NCBI GenBank assembly: GCA_902475375.1 | Contig: CABRZC010000044.1 | Span: forward strand, 1-15,811 | From: an uncultured Collinsella sp. | GTDB taxonomy: Bacteria > Actinomycetota > Coriobacteriia > Coriobacteriales > Coriobacteriaceae | Direction: 5' to 3' | DNA length: 15,811 bases | In this document: positions 1-7,340 of the stretch, piece by piece | Position numbering within the stretch: position 1 is the stretch's first letter | How the letters are laid out: every line of letters begins with the position of its first letter | The notes under the pieces: generated by a model | Told to the model about the DNA's origin: nothing | What the model saw: the letters and a program-made list of their open reading frames with translations, nothing else | Databases searched by the model: none | Translations under genes and position numbers: made by a program

Positions 1-203
1 TAACCAGTTGAGGTCAACTATATCAACGGTCATCGACCATGCGAACACCGTTGACAATCGTACGACAGCTGCGGGATGCGAACACCTCGCTGTCTGATAA
101 ATAATTATCAGATTGATAAGATTTTGTCATATAGAAATCGGCGAGCGGTAAAGTGGAAACAAAGCGGTCGAGGACTACCTCCTCGCCCGCATCGCCCACC
201 GCA
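1..203. other. Left-edge intergenic region with repeats
   Basis: I see no convincing gene between the window edge and the modC stop. The stretch contains an 11-bp direct repeat ATGCGAACACC at 39-49 and 76-86. It also has inverted repeats TCAACGGT/ACCGTTGA (23-54 area) and AGTTGA-GG-TCAACT near base 6, plus the operator-like palindrome at 93-112 listed separately. A short hairpin, CGAGGA-ctacc-TCCTCG at 169-185, lies just past modC but has no T tract, so it is at best a weak terminator. The low GC around 93-135 looks like promoter DNA, probably for a gene lying to the left. Confidence 0.5.
93..112. promoter_or_regulatory. Operator-like palindrome TCTGATAA-n4-TTATCAGA
   Basis: This is a perfect 8-bp inverted repeat with a 4-nt AT spacer, in AT-rich DNA that contrasts with the GC-rich surroundings. 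The half-site TCTGATAA recurs at 3768-3775 upstream of modA, whose promoter also carries a palindrome with a 4-nt spacer. This suggests one dimeric regulator acting at both ends of the modABC block. The regulator is not encoded in the window. A ModE-like protein is the obvious candidate by context, but the sequence does not match the E. coli ModE box as I know it. Confidence 0.5.
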
Positions 204-1274
204 TCAACGACAAACCAAATGGATCCTGCTGGCATCAAAATGCATGCGCAGCGTCTCGCCTGCTTGCGGCAGCTCGTCGACAGGCATGCCCACTTTGTTG
301 ACCTTCCACTGCAGGCGCGTCGGCGCATCGGCACGCGGCACATCCAGCAGCACCAGGCGCTCAAAACGCGAATCGCTCACGCGGGCCACATGCAGATCGT
401 AGCTGTTACGACCGCGCTCAGCGCGGTTGTCCACATGGAAATAGCTCGCACGAATACCCAGGTACGCCACATTATCGGGAACCTCACGGCCCACGTTGAA
501 GGTCATGCCCCAGTCCAGGGCTTCAACTTCCTGAAGCTCGATCTTGCGCGCGCGGCTCGTATTCTTGCAGCCCGTCAGACGCAGCGCAGCCAAGGTTTGC
601 GGCCGGCGGACCACGTCCTCGACGGAGCCGATCTCCTCCATATGCCCGTCGTGCATCACACAAATGCGCCGGCACAGGCGGCACGCTTCGTCGATGTCGT
701 GGCTCACGTAGAGCACGGTACGGTTGCACACATCGAACAGGTCGAGCATGTTCTGTTCGAGCGCGCTCTTGAGATACGCGTCGAGCGCGCTCATGGGCTC
801 ATCGAACATAAAGATGCCCGGATGCGCCGCCACCATGCGCGCAAGCGCCACGCGTTGCTGCTGACCGCCCGAGAGGCGCACGGGGTAGCGGTCGACAAAA
901 TCGGCCAGACCGAAAATGCCCAGATAACGCTCGGCGAGCTTTTTGCGCGCGGCGGCGTCACCCGCATCCTTAACACCGGCGCACACGTTATCGGCCACCG
1001 TCATGTTGGGAAACAGCTGATAGTTTTGGAACAGCAGGGCGCATTTTCGCTCCTGGGGCGACAGGTTGATACCCGCCGCCGAGTCAAAAAAGGTCACGCC
1101 GTTGACGACGATCTTGCCCTCGTCGGGTGTCTCCACGCCGGCAATGCAGCGCAACGTGCAGCTCTTGCCGCAACCCGAGGCGCCCAGCAGCGCCACACGC
1201 TCCTCGCCGGCATCGAGCTGAATGTCGAGGGTAAAGCCCGGATAGCGCTTTTTGATATCCAGAACGAGCGACAT
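204..1274 (-). CDS. modC: Molybdate ABC transporter ATP-binding protein ModC
   Basis: This 356-residue protein is the ATPase that powers molybdate import on the cytoplasmic side of ModB. It shows Walker A GASGCGKS (31-38), the Q-loop Gln in LFQNYQ (about 83), signature LSGGQQQR (134-141), Walker B IFMFDEP (154-160) and the H-loop SHD (191-193). About 120 residues follow the ATPase domain, including VAYLGIRASYF, which resembles the TOBE/MOP-like regulatory domain of ModC proteins. Length is normal for the family. The ATG follows the modB TAA by 3 nt, and its ribosome binding site GGGAGG lies inside the end of modB, so the two are co-translated. Molybdate specificity rests on the ModA neighbour; tungstate or sulfate cannot be excluded from the ATPase alone. 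Confidence 0.93.
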   Translation of the reverse strand: MSLVLDIKKRYPGFTLDIQLDAGEERVALLGASGCGKSCTLRCIAGVETPDEGKIVVNGVTFFDSAAGINLSPQERKCALLFQNYQLFPNMTVADNVCAGVKDAGDAAARKKLAERYLGIFGLADFVDRYPVRLSGGQQQRVALARMVAAHPGIFMFDEPMSALDAYLKSALEQNMLDLFDVCNRTVLYVSHDIDEACRLCRRICVMHDGHMEEIGSVEDVVRRPQTLAALRLTGCKNTSRARKIELQEVEALDWGMTFNVGREVPDNVAYLGIRASYFHVDNRAERGRNSYDLHVARVSDSRFERLVLLDVPRADAPTRLQWKVNKVGMPVDELPQAGETLRMHFDASRIHLVCR

Positions 1275-1277
1275 GGC

Positions 1278-2720
1278 TTATCGACCTCCCTTTGCGACCG
1301 CGCCATCGCGCATAAGCTCGGCCAGCGCCTCGCGATCGATACGCAAGGCATCACCGCCCACCGGGTCAAGCGAATCGCCCTGTCCGGCGAGCTCTTTGGC
1401 CTGCTTGCGCTCCGCACGGGAAAGGCCCCGCTCGCGATACTTTTGAGAATGCGCCGTGTACATGTTGATGAATAGGATGACCAGGAAGCTGAACGCTATT
1501 ACGACCACGACCCAAAAGAGAGCCACCGACGTATTGCCGCCCATCCACTCAAAGTAAATCGCAATGGGAATGGTCTGCGTAATGCCGGCGTAGTTGCCCG
1601 CAAAGAACAGCGTGCAGCCGAACTCGCCCATCGCGCGAGCGAAGGCGAGCACCGTGCCCGCCGCGATTGAGGGCCAGCCGAGCGGCATCATAAGCTTGGT
1701 GAAGATGCGAAGCTCGGACCATCCCAGGGTTCGTGCGGCGTCGAGCATCTGCGTGTCGAGGCTCTCGAAGGCTCCGAGCGCTGTGCGGTAGACCAGCGGA
1801 AACGACACAACGACGGCCGAAATAACCGCCGCGGGCCAGGTAAAGACGATCGAGATGCCGCGCGCGATCAGCCACTGGCCCACCCCGGTCGAGCGGCCAA
1901 ACAGCATGAGGAGCAGAAAGCCGCAGACCGTGGGCGGCAGCACCATAGGAATCGTAAAGACCGAATCGAGCAGGCCCTTGATGCGACTCGAGGTACCCAT
2001 AGTCTTCCACGCGGCAAACAAGCCCAGCGCAAAGGAGATCAGCAGGGCAAGGCCGCTCGTTTTGATAGACACCCAAAACGGGCGGTAGTCGATGCCGCCT
2101 AAAAAGGAGGCCAGAGAGGTCAAGGGCCCCTGCTCATCCCGCAACACGACAGACGATGCCTCTACCATTTGAGCGCTATCAAGCCAACGCGCGCCGCCCT
2201 TGGCATCACCCGAGGCCGATGCAATCACCACATAGCGGTCCCCATCCGCACCGCGCTCGTCAAAGCCATAGGTATAACCGCCGGCATCAAACGTTGTTTC
2301 CGCCGTAACATACCAAGGAAGATCAACGTCCCCTAGCTGCGCACCTCCCATGGAGTTTGCGCTGTCGAGCTCGCAGACGAGGGCCTTGAGACCCGATACG
2401 CACTCGTTGTCCTGCGGATCCAATCCAAACTTCTCGACCGCCTTGGGCGATATCCACACCACAACGCGATCGGCAGCAGGCGCCACTACAAGGTCCACGT
2501 CCTCGTCAACGGGAAACCGGAAGCCCTCAGGCTGGCCCTCCATGGCACGAGCGGTCCCCTTGGCCAACCGCTCAAAACCCTCGATCCCATAGGAAAGCCC
2601 ATGAGCGGTCGCAGCAACCTGGGCCCCGTCCTCAGCGTCCCCAGCAAACGCAAATCCCGGCACCCAGCAAAGCGCGAAGGTCAAAGCACAGGCGACAAGC
2701 ATGCGGAATCTATTAAGCAC
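1278..2720 (-). CDS. modB: Molybdate ABC permease ModB with an extra N-terminal extracytoplasmic domain
   Basis: I choose the GTG at 2720 because GGAG lies 6 nt upstream and a clean signal peptide follows (NRFR, then a hydrophobic run ending AFA-GD). The frame stays open to a GTG at 2789 that overlaps the modA stop, but that start has no clean signal sequence. The 480-residue product has three parts: signal peptide 1-26; a soluble segment of about 27-215 that I do not recognise; and a ModB-type permease from about 220. The permease has several membrane segments and the EAA loop (LDTQMLDAARTLG, GW..I), which docks on ModC. A charged cytoplasmic tail of about 50 residues follows. Typical ModB is about 220-230 residues, so this one is doubled in length by the N-terminal part. 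The permease assignment is firm; the role of the front domain is unknown. Confidence 0.88.
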   Translation of the reverse strand: MLNRFRMLVACALTFALCWVPGFAFAGDAEDGAQVAATAHGLSYGIEGFERLAKGTARAMEGQPEGFRFPVDEDVDLVVAPAADRVVVWISPKAVEKFGLDPQDNECVSGLKALVCELDSANSMGGAQLGDVDLPWYVTAETTFDAGGYTYGFDERGADGDRYVVIASASGDAKGGARWLDSAQMVEASSVVLRDEQGPLTSLASFLGGIDYRPFWVSIKTSGLALLISFALGLFAAWKTMGTSSRIKGLLDSVFTIPMVLPPTVCGFLLLMLFGRSTGVGQWLIARGISIVFTWPAAVISAVVVSFPLVYRTALGAFESLDTQMLDAARTLGWSELRIFTKLMMPLGWPSIAAGTVLAFARAMGEFGCTLFFAGNYAGITQTIPIAIYFEWMGGNTSVALFWVVVVIAFSFLVILFINMYTAHSQKYRERGLSRAERKQAKELAGQGDSLDPVGGDALRIDREALAELMRDGAVAKGGR

Positions 2721-2788
2721 GAAAAGCTCCAAGCGAATACAAGGACGGAGTGAAACACAAAACGATGGAATTATCGCGCCAAGCCGCA

Positions 2789-3664
2789 CTACGCGGAAAG
2801 CTCAAAGCCGTACTTAGCCCAAATCTTCTGAGCCTTCTTGTTGGACAGGCAAAAGTCGATGAACGCCTTAGCCTCGTCGGCATGTTCGGAGCTCTCGGCA
2901 ACGGCGCCCGGATACACGATGGGCTTGTGCGAGTCCTCGGGACACACGAACGCCTCCTCGATGCCGTCGTAGCGGAAGATATCGGAGCTGTAGACAAAAC
3001 CGGCCACGCAGTCGCCTGTGGACACATAGGCGGCAGCGGTACCAACTTTGTCGGCCAGTGCGACCTTGTCGGCGATCTCGGGAGCATACTCGCCGTCGTC
3101 GCCTTCGGTGCCGGTGTAGAGGCCCACGGAAGCCAACGCCTGGTTGGCGTACTTGCCGGCGGGGACGGTCTTGGCGTCGCCGATGGCGATCTTGCCGTCC
3201 AGATTCGCGACGTCGGCGATGGCCTCGACCTTGGTGTCGGAGCCCTCGGCACGAATGATCACGAGGTCGTTGACGAACATATCCTCACGCGTGTCGGCAT
3301 CGACGAGCTCGACGGTCTCAGCGTCATCCATGGTGCCCTTGGAAGCGGTGATGAGCACGTCGACCGTGGCACCGGCACGCATCTGCTCAACGAGGTCGCC
3401 GGACGCCTTAAACTGCGTGTCGGCAAAGGTGGTACCGGTCTGCTCGGTGTAGAGCTTCTGAACCTCGGGCAAAGCCTTCTCGAGCGAGTTGGCAGCAAAG
3501 ACCTGCAGCTCGACGGTTTCCTTCTTGGAAGAGGCCTTGGCGGAGCCGGCATCGGAGCCGGTCGCCTCAGGCTCCTTGTTGCCGGAGCAGCCGGCAAGCC
3601 CAAGGCCGGCAGCGGCGACAGTAGAGAGCGAGACGAATCCGCGGCGAGAAACCATATCGAACAT
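2789..3664 (-). CDS. modA: Molybdate-binding lipoprotein ModA
   Basis: This 291-residue protein is the extracytoplasmic substrate-binding part of the molybdate importer. The ATG at 3664 has AAAGGG 6 nt upstream; an in-frame TTG at 3670 falls between the two and is unlikely to be used. The N-terminus carries a twin-arginine-like SRRGFVSL motif (about 6-13) followed by a lipobox LAGC (Cys26), so export may be Tat-dependent with lipid anchoring. A Ser/Gly/Glu-rich linker follows. The mature part matches ModA: VFAANSLEKAL, FKASGDLVEQM, DVLITASKGTMD, NDLVIIR, GDAKTVPAGKYANQAL and a GLY segment. It is first in the operon; the modB start lies 68 nt past its TAG stop. Confidence 0.93.
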   Translation of the reverse strand: MFDMVSRRGFVSLSTVAAAGLGLAGCSGNKEPEATGSDAGSAKASSKKETVELQVFAANSLEKALPEVQKLYTEQTGTTFADTQFKASGDLVEQMRAGATVDVLITASKGTMDDAETVELVDADTREDMFVNDLVIIRAEGSDTKVEAIADVANLDGKIAIGDAKTVPAGKYANQALASVGLYTGTEGDDGEYAPEIADKVALADKVGTAAAYVSTGDCVAGFVYSSDIFRYDGIEEAFVCPEDSHKPIVYPGAVAESSEHADEAKAFIDFCLSNKKAQKIWAKYGFELSA

Positions 3665-3708
3665 GTTCAACCCTTTCGGACCTTGTGCCCGGGTACCCCA
3701 CCGCGAGC

Positions 3709-3730
3709 TATAATCTGCAATCAGATTATA
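3709..3730 (-). promoter_or_regulatory. modA promoter overlapped by a perfect palindrome
   Basis: TATAATCTG-caat-CAGATTATA is a perfect 9-bp inverted repeat 45 nt upstream of the modA start. Read on the minus strand, its right arm supplies an ideal -10 (TATAAT, 3725-3730), putting the transcript start near 3718. The -35 is poor (CACTTA at 17 bp spacing). A protein on the palindrome would cover the -10, which fits repression by excess molybdate as ModE does elsewhere. The repressor identity is inferred only. A related half-site TCTGATAA lies upstream at 3768-3775. Confidence 0.6.
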
Positions 3731-3767
3731 CTTTCACGCGAATAATGTAAGTGATAAAGATTTCTCG

Positions 3768-3776
3768 TCTGATAAT
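3768..3776. promoter_or_regulatory. Second TCTGATAAT half-site upstream of modA
   Basis: This copy matches the half-site of the 93-112 palindrome base for base over eight positions. It lies about 40 bp upstream of the modA -10, a place where an activator or an auxiliary operator could act. As a single half-site it could also be chance in AT-rich DNA. Confidence 0.35.
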
Positions 3777-3821
3777 TTTCTTTTGCCGATAGTCTCAGGA
3801 CGTTCCGCGCTGTCGCTGCAT

Positions 3822-3855
3822 AAAAAGGCGGAGCGACTCGTAAAGTCGCTCCGCC
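3822..3855 (-). terminator. Intrinsic terminator of moeA-mogA
   Basis: A perfect 12-bp stem GGCGGAGCGACT/AGTCGCTCCGCC with a 5-nt loop is followed on the minus strand by a T5 tract. It begins 14 nt past the mogA stop and separates this operon from the modA promoter. Confidence 0.93.
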
Positions 3856-3868
3856 GCAGGTAGTGCGA

Positions 3869-4348
3869 TTATTTGGCGTGCCCGCCGCCCGCCGTCATTT
3901 GGGCCGCATGCTCCAGTTGATCGCTCACGGCCTCCCAGCTTTCGCGGGCCGCTTTCGTGGATCCCGGAAAGTTGATGACAAGCGTATGCCCACGCTGCAT
4001 GCACGCGGCGCGCGAGAGCATGGCGCGGCGCGTCTTGGTCATCGAGTACGCACGGATCGCCTCGGCAATACCCGGCACGTCGCGATCGCAGACGGCACGC
4101 GTCGCCTCGGGCGTCACATCGCGCATCGAAAGCCCCGTGCCGCCGCAGGTGAGCACGACATGGGCGTGGCACTCATCGGCGGCTTCCACAATGGCATCAC
4201 CAATCTCGCTGACGTCATCGCGCACGACCACATGTGAGGCGACCGTCCAGCCCTGTGCCTCGATAAGTTCCTCGAGTGCGGCTCCGGCCTCGTCCTGGGC
4301 AAGATCGCGCGTATCCGAGCACGTCACAATCGAAATCTTCAACTCCAT
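3869..4348 (-). CDS. MogA/MoaB-family molybdopterin adenylyltransferase
   Basis: This 159-residue protein belongs to the MogA/MoaB family, which adenylylates molybdopterin so that MoeA can insert molybdenum. Visible are KISIVTCSDTRD at the N-terminus, the nucleotide/pterin loop LTCGGTGLSMRDVTPEAT (about 66-83) and INFPGSTKAARESWEAV near the C-terminus. These are all typical of the family, though the usual TTGGTG is TCGGTG here. The ATG at 4348 has AGGAGG 6 nt upstream, and this site overlaps the moeA stop (TAGGAGG), so translation is probably coupled. I leave the symbol empty because mogA and moaB cannot be separated by eye; position next to moeA favours the mogA role. Confidence 0.9.
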   Translation of the reverse strand: MELKISIVTCSDTRDLAQDEAGAALEELIEAQGWTVASHVVVRDDVSEIGDAIVEAADECHAHVVLTCGGTGLSMRDVTPEATRAVCDRDVPGIAEAIRAYSMTKTRRAMLSRAACMQRGHTLVINFPGSTKAARESWEAVSDQLEHAAQMTAGGGHAK

Positions 4349-4358
4349 AGCATTCCTC

Positions 4359-5621
4359 CTACAACACGGCGCCCTCGGGCAGGTCGACGCGAACAACGTC
4401 CACGACATCTCCCGCCTTGAGCTCGCACGGTCCTTCGTCAATACGCAGTAGACAGTTGGCCCGCTGCATCGTGCCGAGCAGCGCCGAATTCTGCGTCTTG
4501 GCCTCGGTCACCAACAGCTCACCGGTCTCGGGGTCGCGCAAAACCGTGGCGCGATCGAAGAAGCGTCGGTCCTGGCGCTTCTTTACGCCGTGCGTCAATA
4601 TCGCCTGCTGCACGGGACGCGCACCCTCGGCAAAGCCGCGCATCTTGCGGATCGCGGGGCGGGCGAGCATCTCAAAGCCCACATACGCCGCCGCGGGATT
4701 GCCCGAAAGCCCCAAATACGGCTTGCCCCCAAGCAGGCCAAACGTGATGGCTTTGCCGGGACGCATCGAAATGCGGTCGAAGAGCACCTCGCCCTCGCGC
4801 TTGACCAGCGCCGTCACGTAGTCGTAATCGCCCGCCGAGGCACCGCCGCTCGTAATGACAAAATCGCACTCCTGCACGGCGCGATGCACCAGCTCGGCAA
4901 TCGCCTGCTCATCATCGGGCGCAATGCCATAGAACACCGGGTCGGCGCCGGCATCGAGTGCCTCGGCCATCAACGCCGACGAGTTGGAGTCGCGAATCTG
5001 CCCGCGTGCCGGCAGCTCACCCGGCGCGACCAGCTCCGTGCCCAGCGAGATAATGCCCACGCGCGGAGCGGCATGGACCTTCACGCTCGCGCAACCGGCG
5101 CTTGCCAGCAGGCCAGCGCCGGCCGGGGCCACAACCTCGCCGGCGTGCATCACAACATCGCCGGCATGGGCCTCCTCGGCGGCAGAGCGAACGTTCTCCC
5201 CCACTTTAGCAGGCGCCGAAAAGCTCACGTGCGAGCCCTCGTTGCCGTCGCCGTCAAGCACCTCGACGATCTCGTATTTCACCACGGCATCGGCACCTTC
5301 GGGTACCGGCGCGCCCGTCATGATGCGGACGGTCTCGCCCGCGCCAATTGTGCCCTCAAACACATGGCCCGCGGCCTCGTGTCCGATAACGTCGAGCGTC
5401 ACCGGCGCCTCGCCAGATGTCTGCGCCAAGTCCGCCGAGCGCACGGCATATCCGTCCATAGCGCTGTTGGCAAACGGCGAAATGTCGATATCGGCCACCG
5501 CGTCCTCTGCCAAGGGAAGACCGGCGGCCTGCCACACGGGAATCTCGACAACTTCGGTGCGATTCACGTGCGACAAGACGATCGCCTGTGCGTCCTCCAA
5601 CGGAATGAGTTTCTCAGCCAT
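4359..5621 (-). CDS. moeA: Molybdopterin molybdenumtransferase MoeA
   Basis: This 420-residue cytoplasmic enzyme releases AMP from adenylyl-molybdopterin and inserts molybdate to give the active cofactor. Its motifs in order are ISPFANSAMDGYAVR (about 47-61), the GE..RIMTGAPVPEGADAVV barrel segment (about 95-114), VGIISLGTELV, DSNSSAL, the MoCF-domain ITSGGASAGDYDYV (about 256-269) and the LGLSGNPAAAYVGFEML loop (about 303-319). Length is normal. I choose the ATG at 5621 with AAGAGG 5 nt upstream; the in-frame GTG at 5627 sits inside that binding site. It is first in a two-gene operon with the MogA-like gene. The promoter -10 TATACT (5679-5684) lies about 60 nt upstream. Confidence 0.95.
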   Translation of the reverse strand: MAEKLIPLEDAQAIVLSHVNRTEVVEIPVWQAAGLPLAEDAVADIDISPFANSAMDGYAVRSADLAQTSGEAPVTLDVIGHEAAGHVFEGTIGAGETVRIMTGAPVPEGADAVVKYEIVEVLDGDGNEGSHVSFSAPAKVGENVRSAAEEAHAGDVVMHAGEVVAPAGAGLLASAGCASVKVHAAPRVGIISLGTELVAPGELPARGQIRDSNSSALMAEALDAGADPVFYGIAPDDEQAIAELVHRAVQECDFVITSGGASAGDYDYVTALVKREGEVLFDRISMRPGKAITFGLLGGKPYLGLSGNPAAAYVGFEMLARPAIRKMRGFAEGARPVQQAILTHGVKKRQDRRFFDRATVLRDPETGELLVTEAKTQNSALLGTMQRANCLLRIDEGPCELKAGDVVDVVRVDLPEGAVL

Positions 5622-5639
5622 ATGCACCTCTTAATGCCA

Positions 5640-5684
5640 CGGCGCACAACAGGAGCGCCGATTCTTTATGCTTGTCTCAGTATA
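5640..5684 (-). promoter_or_regulatory. moeA promoter -10 and leader hairpin
   Basis: On the minus strand TATACT (5679-5684) is a good -10, and no clear -35 is visible. The transcript would start near 5672 and include a perfect 6-bp hairpin CGGCGC/GCGCCG (5640-5660, 9-nt loop) just before the moeA ribosome binding site. The 5622-5831 gap is shared with the divergent CLC gene and shows no Moco riboswitch that I can recognise. Confidence 0.4.
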
Positions 5685-5796
5685 ATCCCCCGACGCACGA
5701 CCGCGACTCGGCCTGTACCCGCAAATACACCTGTCGGTTGCAAGCCGCGAAACAGAATGGAAACCAACCCACCGGCTCGTCGCGTTTACCGCGTTT

Positions 5797-5802
5797 TATA
5801 AT
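5797..5802 (+). promoter_or_regulatory. Likely -10 box of the CLC transporter gene
   Basis: A consensus TATAAT lies 29 nt before the start codon, preceded by a T-rich stretch (GCGTTT repeated). The expected -35 position (GGCTCG) is poor. The leader would be only about 20 nt, leaving no room for a fluoride riboswitch. Confidence 0.45.
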
Positions 5803-5831
5803 GCTCGTGTTGCAACCCAAAAGAGGAACGT

Positions 5832-7253
5832 ATGGCTTTTACCGACAAACCCGAAAGCGCAAACGAGGCGCAGGATCATTCCCAGCCGCTCGACGACGGC
5901 GGCCTTTTCTCCCTTAACGACGTCATCACGGCAGGCAGGCAACAGCTCACCCGCTCCGAGCATCTCTTGGCTGCCGACACGCGCCGCAACGCCCGCAACC
6001 TACTCGCGAGCGCCAAGCTGCTCGTGCTCGTAGTTATCGTCTCGCTCGCCATGGGCGTTGCCGCTTGGGCGTTTTTGGCCTCGCTGAATATCGCGACCGA
6101 CTATCGCGAGCACCATGAGTGGATTTACGCGCTGCTTCCCGTTGTGGGCGTTGCCACCGCATGGGTGTACAAAAACCACGGCCTCGCCGCCAAGCGTGGC
6201 AACAACCTGGTCATCGACTCCGCTCTGGGCACACGCCTCATCCATATGCGCATGGCCGTCCTCACCTTCGTCTGTTCCACGCTCACGCACCTAACGGGCG
6301 GATCGGCCGGTCGCGAGGGAGCCGCGGTGCAGATTGGCGGCACCATCGCCAGCAACATCTCGAACCTCGCCCACCTCAAAAAGCATGACCACCACGACCT
6401 CATGCTCGCCGGCATCTCGTCGGCCTTTGGCGCCGTATTCGGTTCGCCCCTTGCCGGAGCTTTCTTTGGCATGGAGATGTGCTTTATCGGCAAGATCGAC
6501 TACACCGCGGGCATCTACTGCCTGGTCGCCTCGTTTACCGGCTACTTTACATCACTCGCCCTGGGTACCGAGTACGAAGCGAATGTCATTGCCAACGTTC
6601 CCAACATGACGCCCAAAACGGTCGTTATCGTTGTTATCAGCGCAATTTTCTTCGGCCTGACGGCACGCCTCTTTGCCTGGTCGGTTCGAACAGTCAAGAA
6701 CCTGTACGGTCGCTTTATCACCAATTACCTCGTTCGCGCACTTATAGGCGCACTCGTGGTTTTGGCCGCCTATGCCCTCCTCGACGCCTGGGACTACGCC
6801 GGCCTTTCCACGTGGCTTTCCGGCGCCGGATTTGCAGGCAACACCACCCTGGCGGACGCAGTCATCAAGTTGGTCGTCACAGCGCTTACCCTGGGCGCGG
6901 GCTTCCAAGGCGGCGAGGTCACGCCCCTGTTTGGCATCGGTGCGGCACTCGGTGGCTGGATTGGTTGCCTTACCGGGCTCGACCCCAGTTTTCTGGCGGC
7001 TCTCGGCATGCTCGGCGTGTTCTGCGCCGGTCTCAACGTGCCCATCACCACCTGCATGATGGCCATCGACCTGTTCCACGGCACGGCCGCCGGGTTCTTT
7101 GCCATCGTGGCCTTTATCAGCTACCTAACCGGCGGACACCGCGGCGTGTACCCCGCCCAGCGCATCATCTCACCCAAGCGCCGTTCGCTTATTGTGGATG
7201 AGGGCGGTACGGTAGCGGATGCTATCGAGCGCCACAACGACCTGATAGAGTAG
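5832..7253 (+). CDS. CLC-family anion channel/antiporter
   Basis: This 473-residue membrane protein belongs to the CLC superfamily (Cl-/H+ or F-/H+ exchangers). About 55 hydrophilic residues precede the first membrane helix. Motifs are GGSAGREGAAVQIGG (156-170), with the gating glutamate Glu162 present, which suggests coupled antiport rather than a channel; SAFGAVFGSPLAGAFFGMEM (197-216); and GGEVTPLFGIGAALGGW (360-376). The first selectivity motif GSGIP of chloride CLCs is replaced by GNNLVID (123-129), which points to a divergent clade, possibly the fluoride-exporting one. There are no CBS domains. The ATG has GAGG 6 nt upstream and there is a consensus -10 at 5797. The substrate is unproven. 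Confidence 0.9.
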   Translation: MAFTDKPESANEAQDHSQPLDDGGLFSLNDVITAGRQQLTRSEHLLAADTRRNARNLLASAKLLVLVVIVSLAMGVAAWAFLASLNIATDYREHHEWIYALLPVVGVATAWVYKNHGLAAKRGNNLVIDSALGTRLIHMRMAVLTFVCSTLTHLTGGSAGREGAAVQIGGTIASNISNLAHLKKHDHHDLMLAGISSAFGAVFGSPLAGAFFGMEMCFIGKIDYTAGIYCLVASFTGYFTSLALGTEYEANVIANVPNMTPKTVVIVVISAIFFGLTARLFAWSVRTVKNLYGRFITNYLVRALIGALVVLAAYALLDAWDYAGLSTWLSGAGFAGNTTLADAVIKLVVTALTLGAGFQGGEVTPLFGIGAALGGWIGCLTGLDPSFLAALGMLGVFCAGLNVPITTCMMAIDLFHGTAAGFFAIVAFISYLTGGHRGVYPAQRIISPKRRSLIVDEGGTVADAIERHNDLIE

Positions 7254-7340
7254 ACGTTAGTATTCGCCGTGCAGCCACAATCGGGGGCAATTCGACCCGA
7301 GCGCGACCGCACCGTCACGTTATACGCCGGGAGTCACCCC

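Noticed and set aside
153..1475. Long plus-strand open frame opposite modC and the modB end
   Set aside because: It is the antisense shadow of well-supported genes in GC-rich DNA; its translation is rich in His, Arg and Ala with no family motif.
4590..5801. Plus-strand open frame opposite moeA
   Set aside because: It is antisense to clear MoeA motifs, with low-complexity composition and no ribosome binding site.
5640..5831. Fluoride riboswitch before the CLC gene
   Set aside because: The conserved GGCGATGG...and CTGATGA-like elements are absent and the predicted leader is too short.
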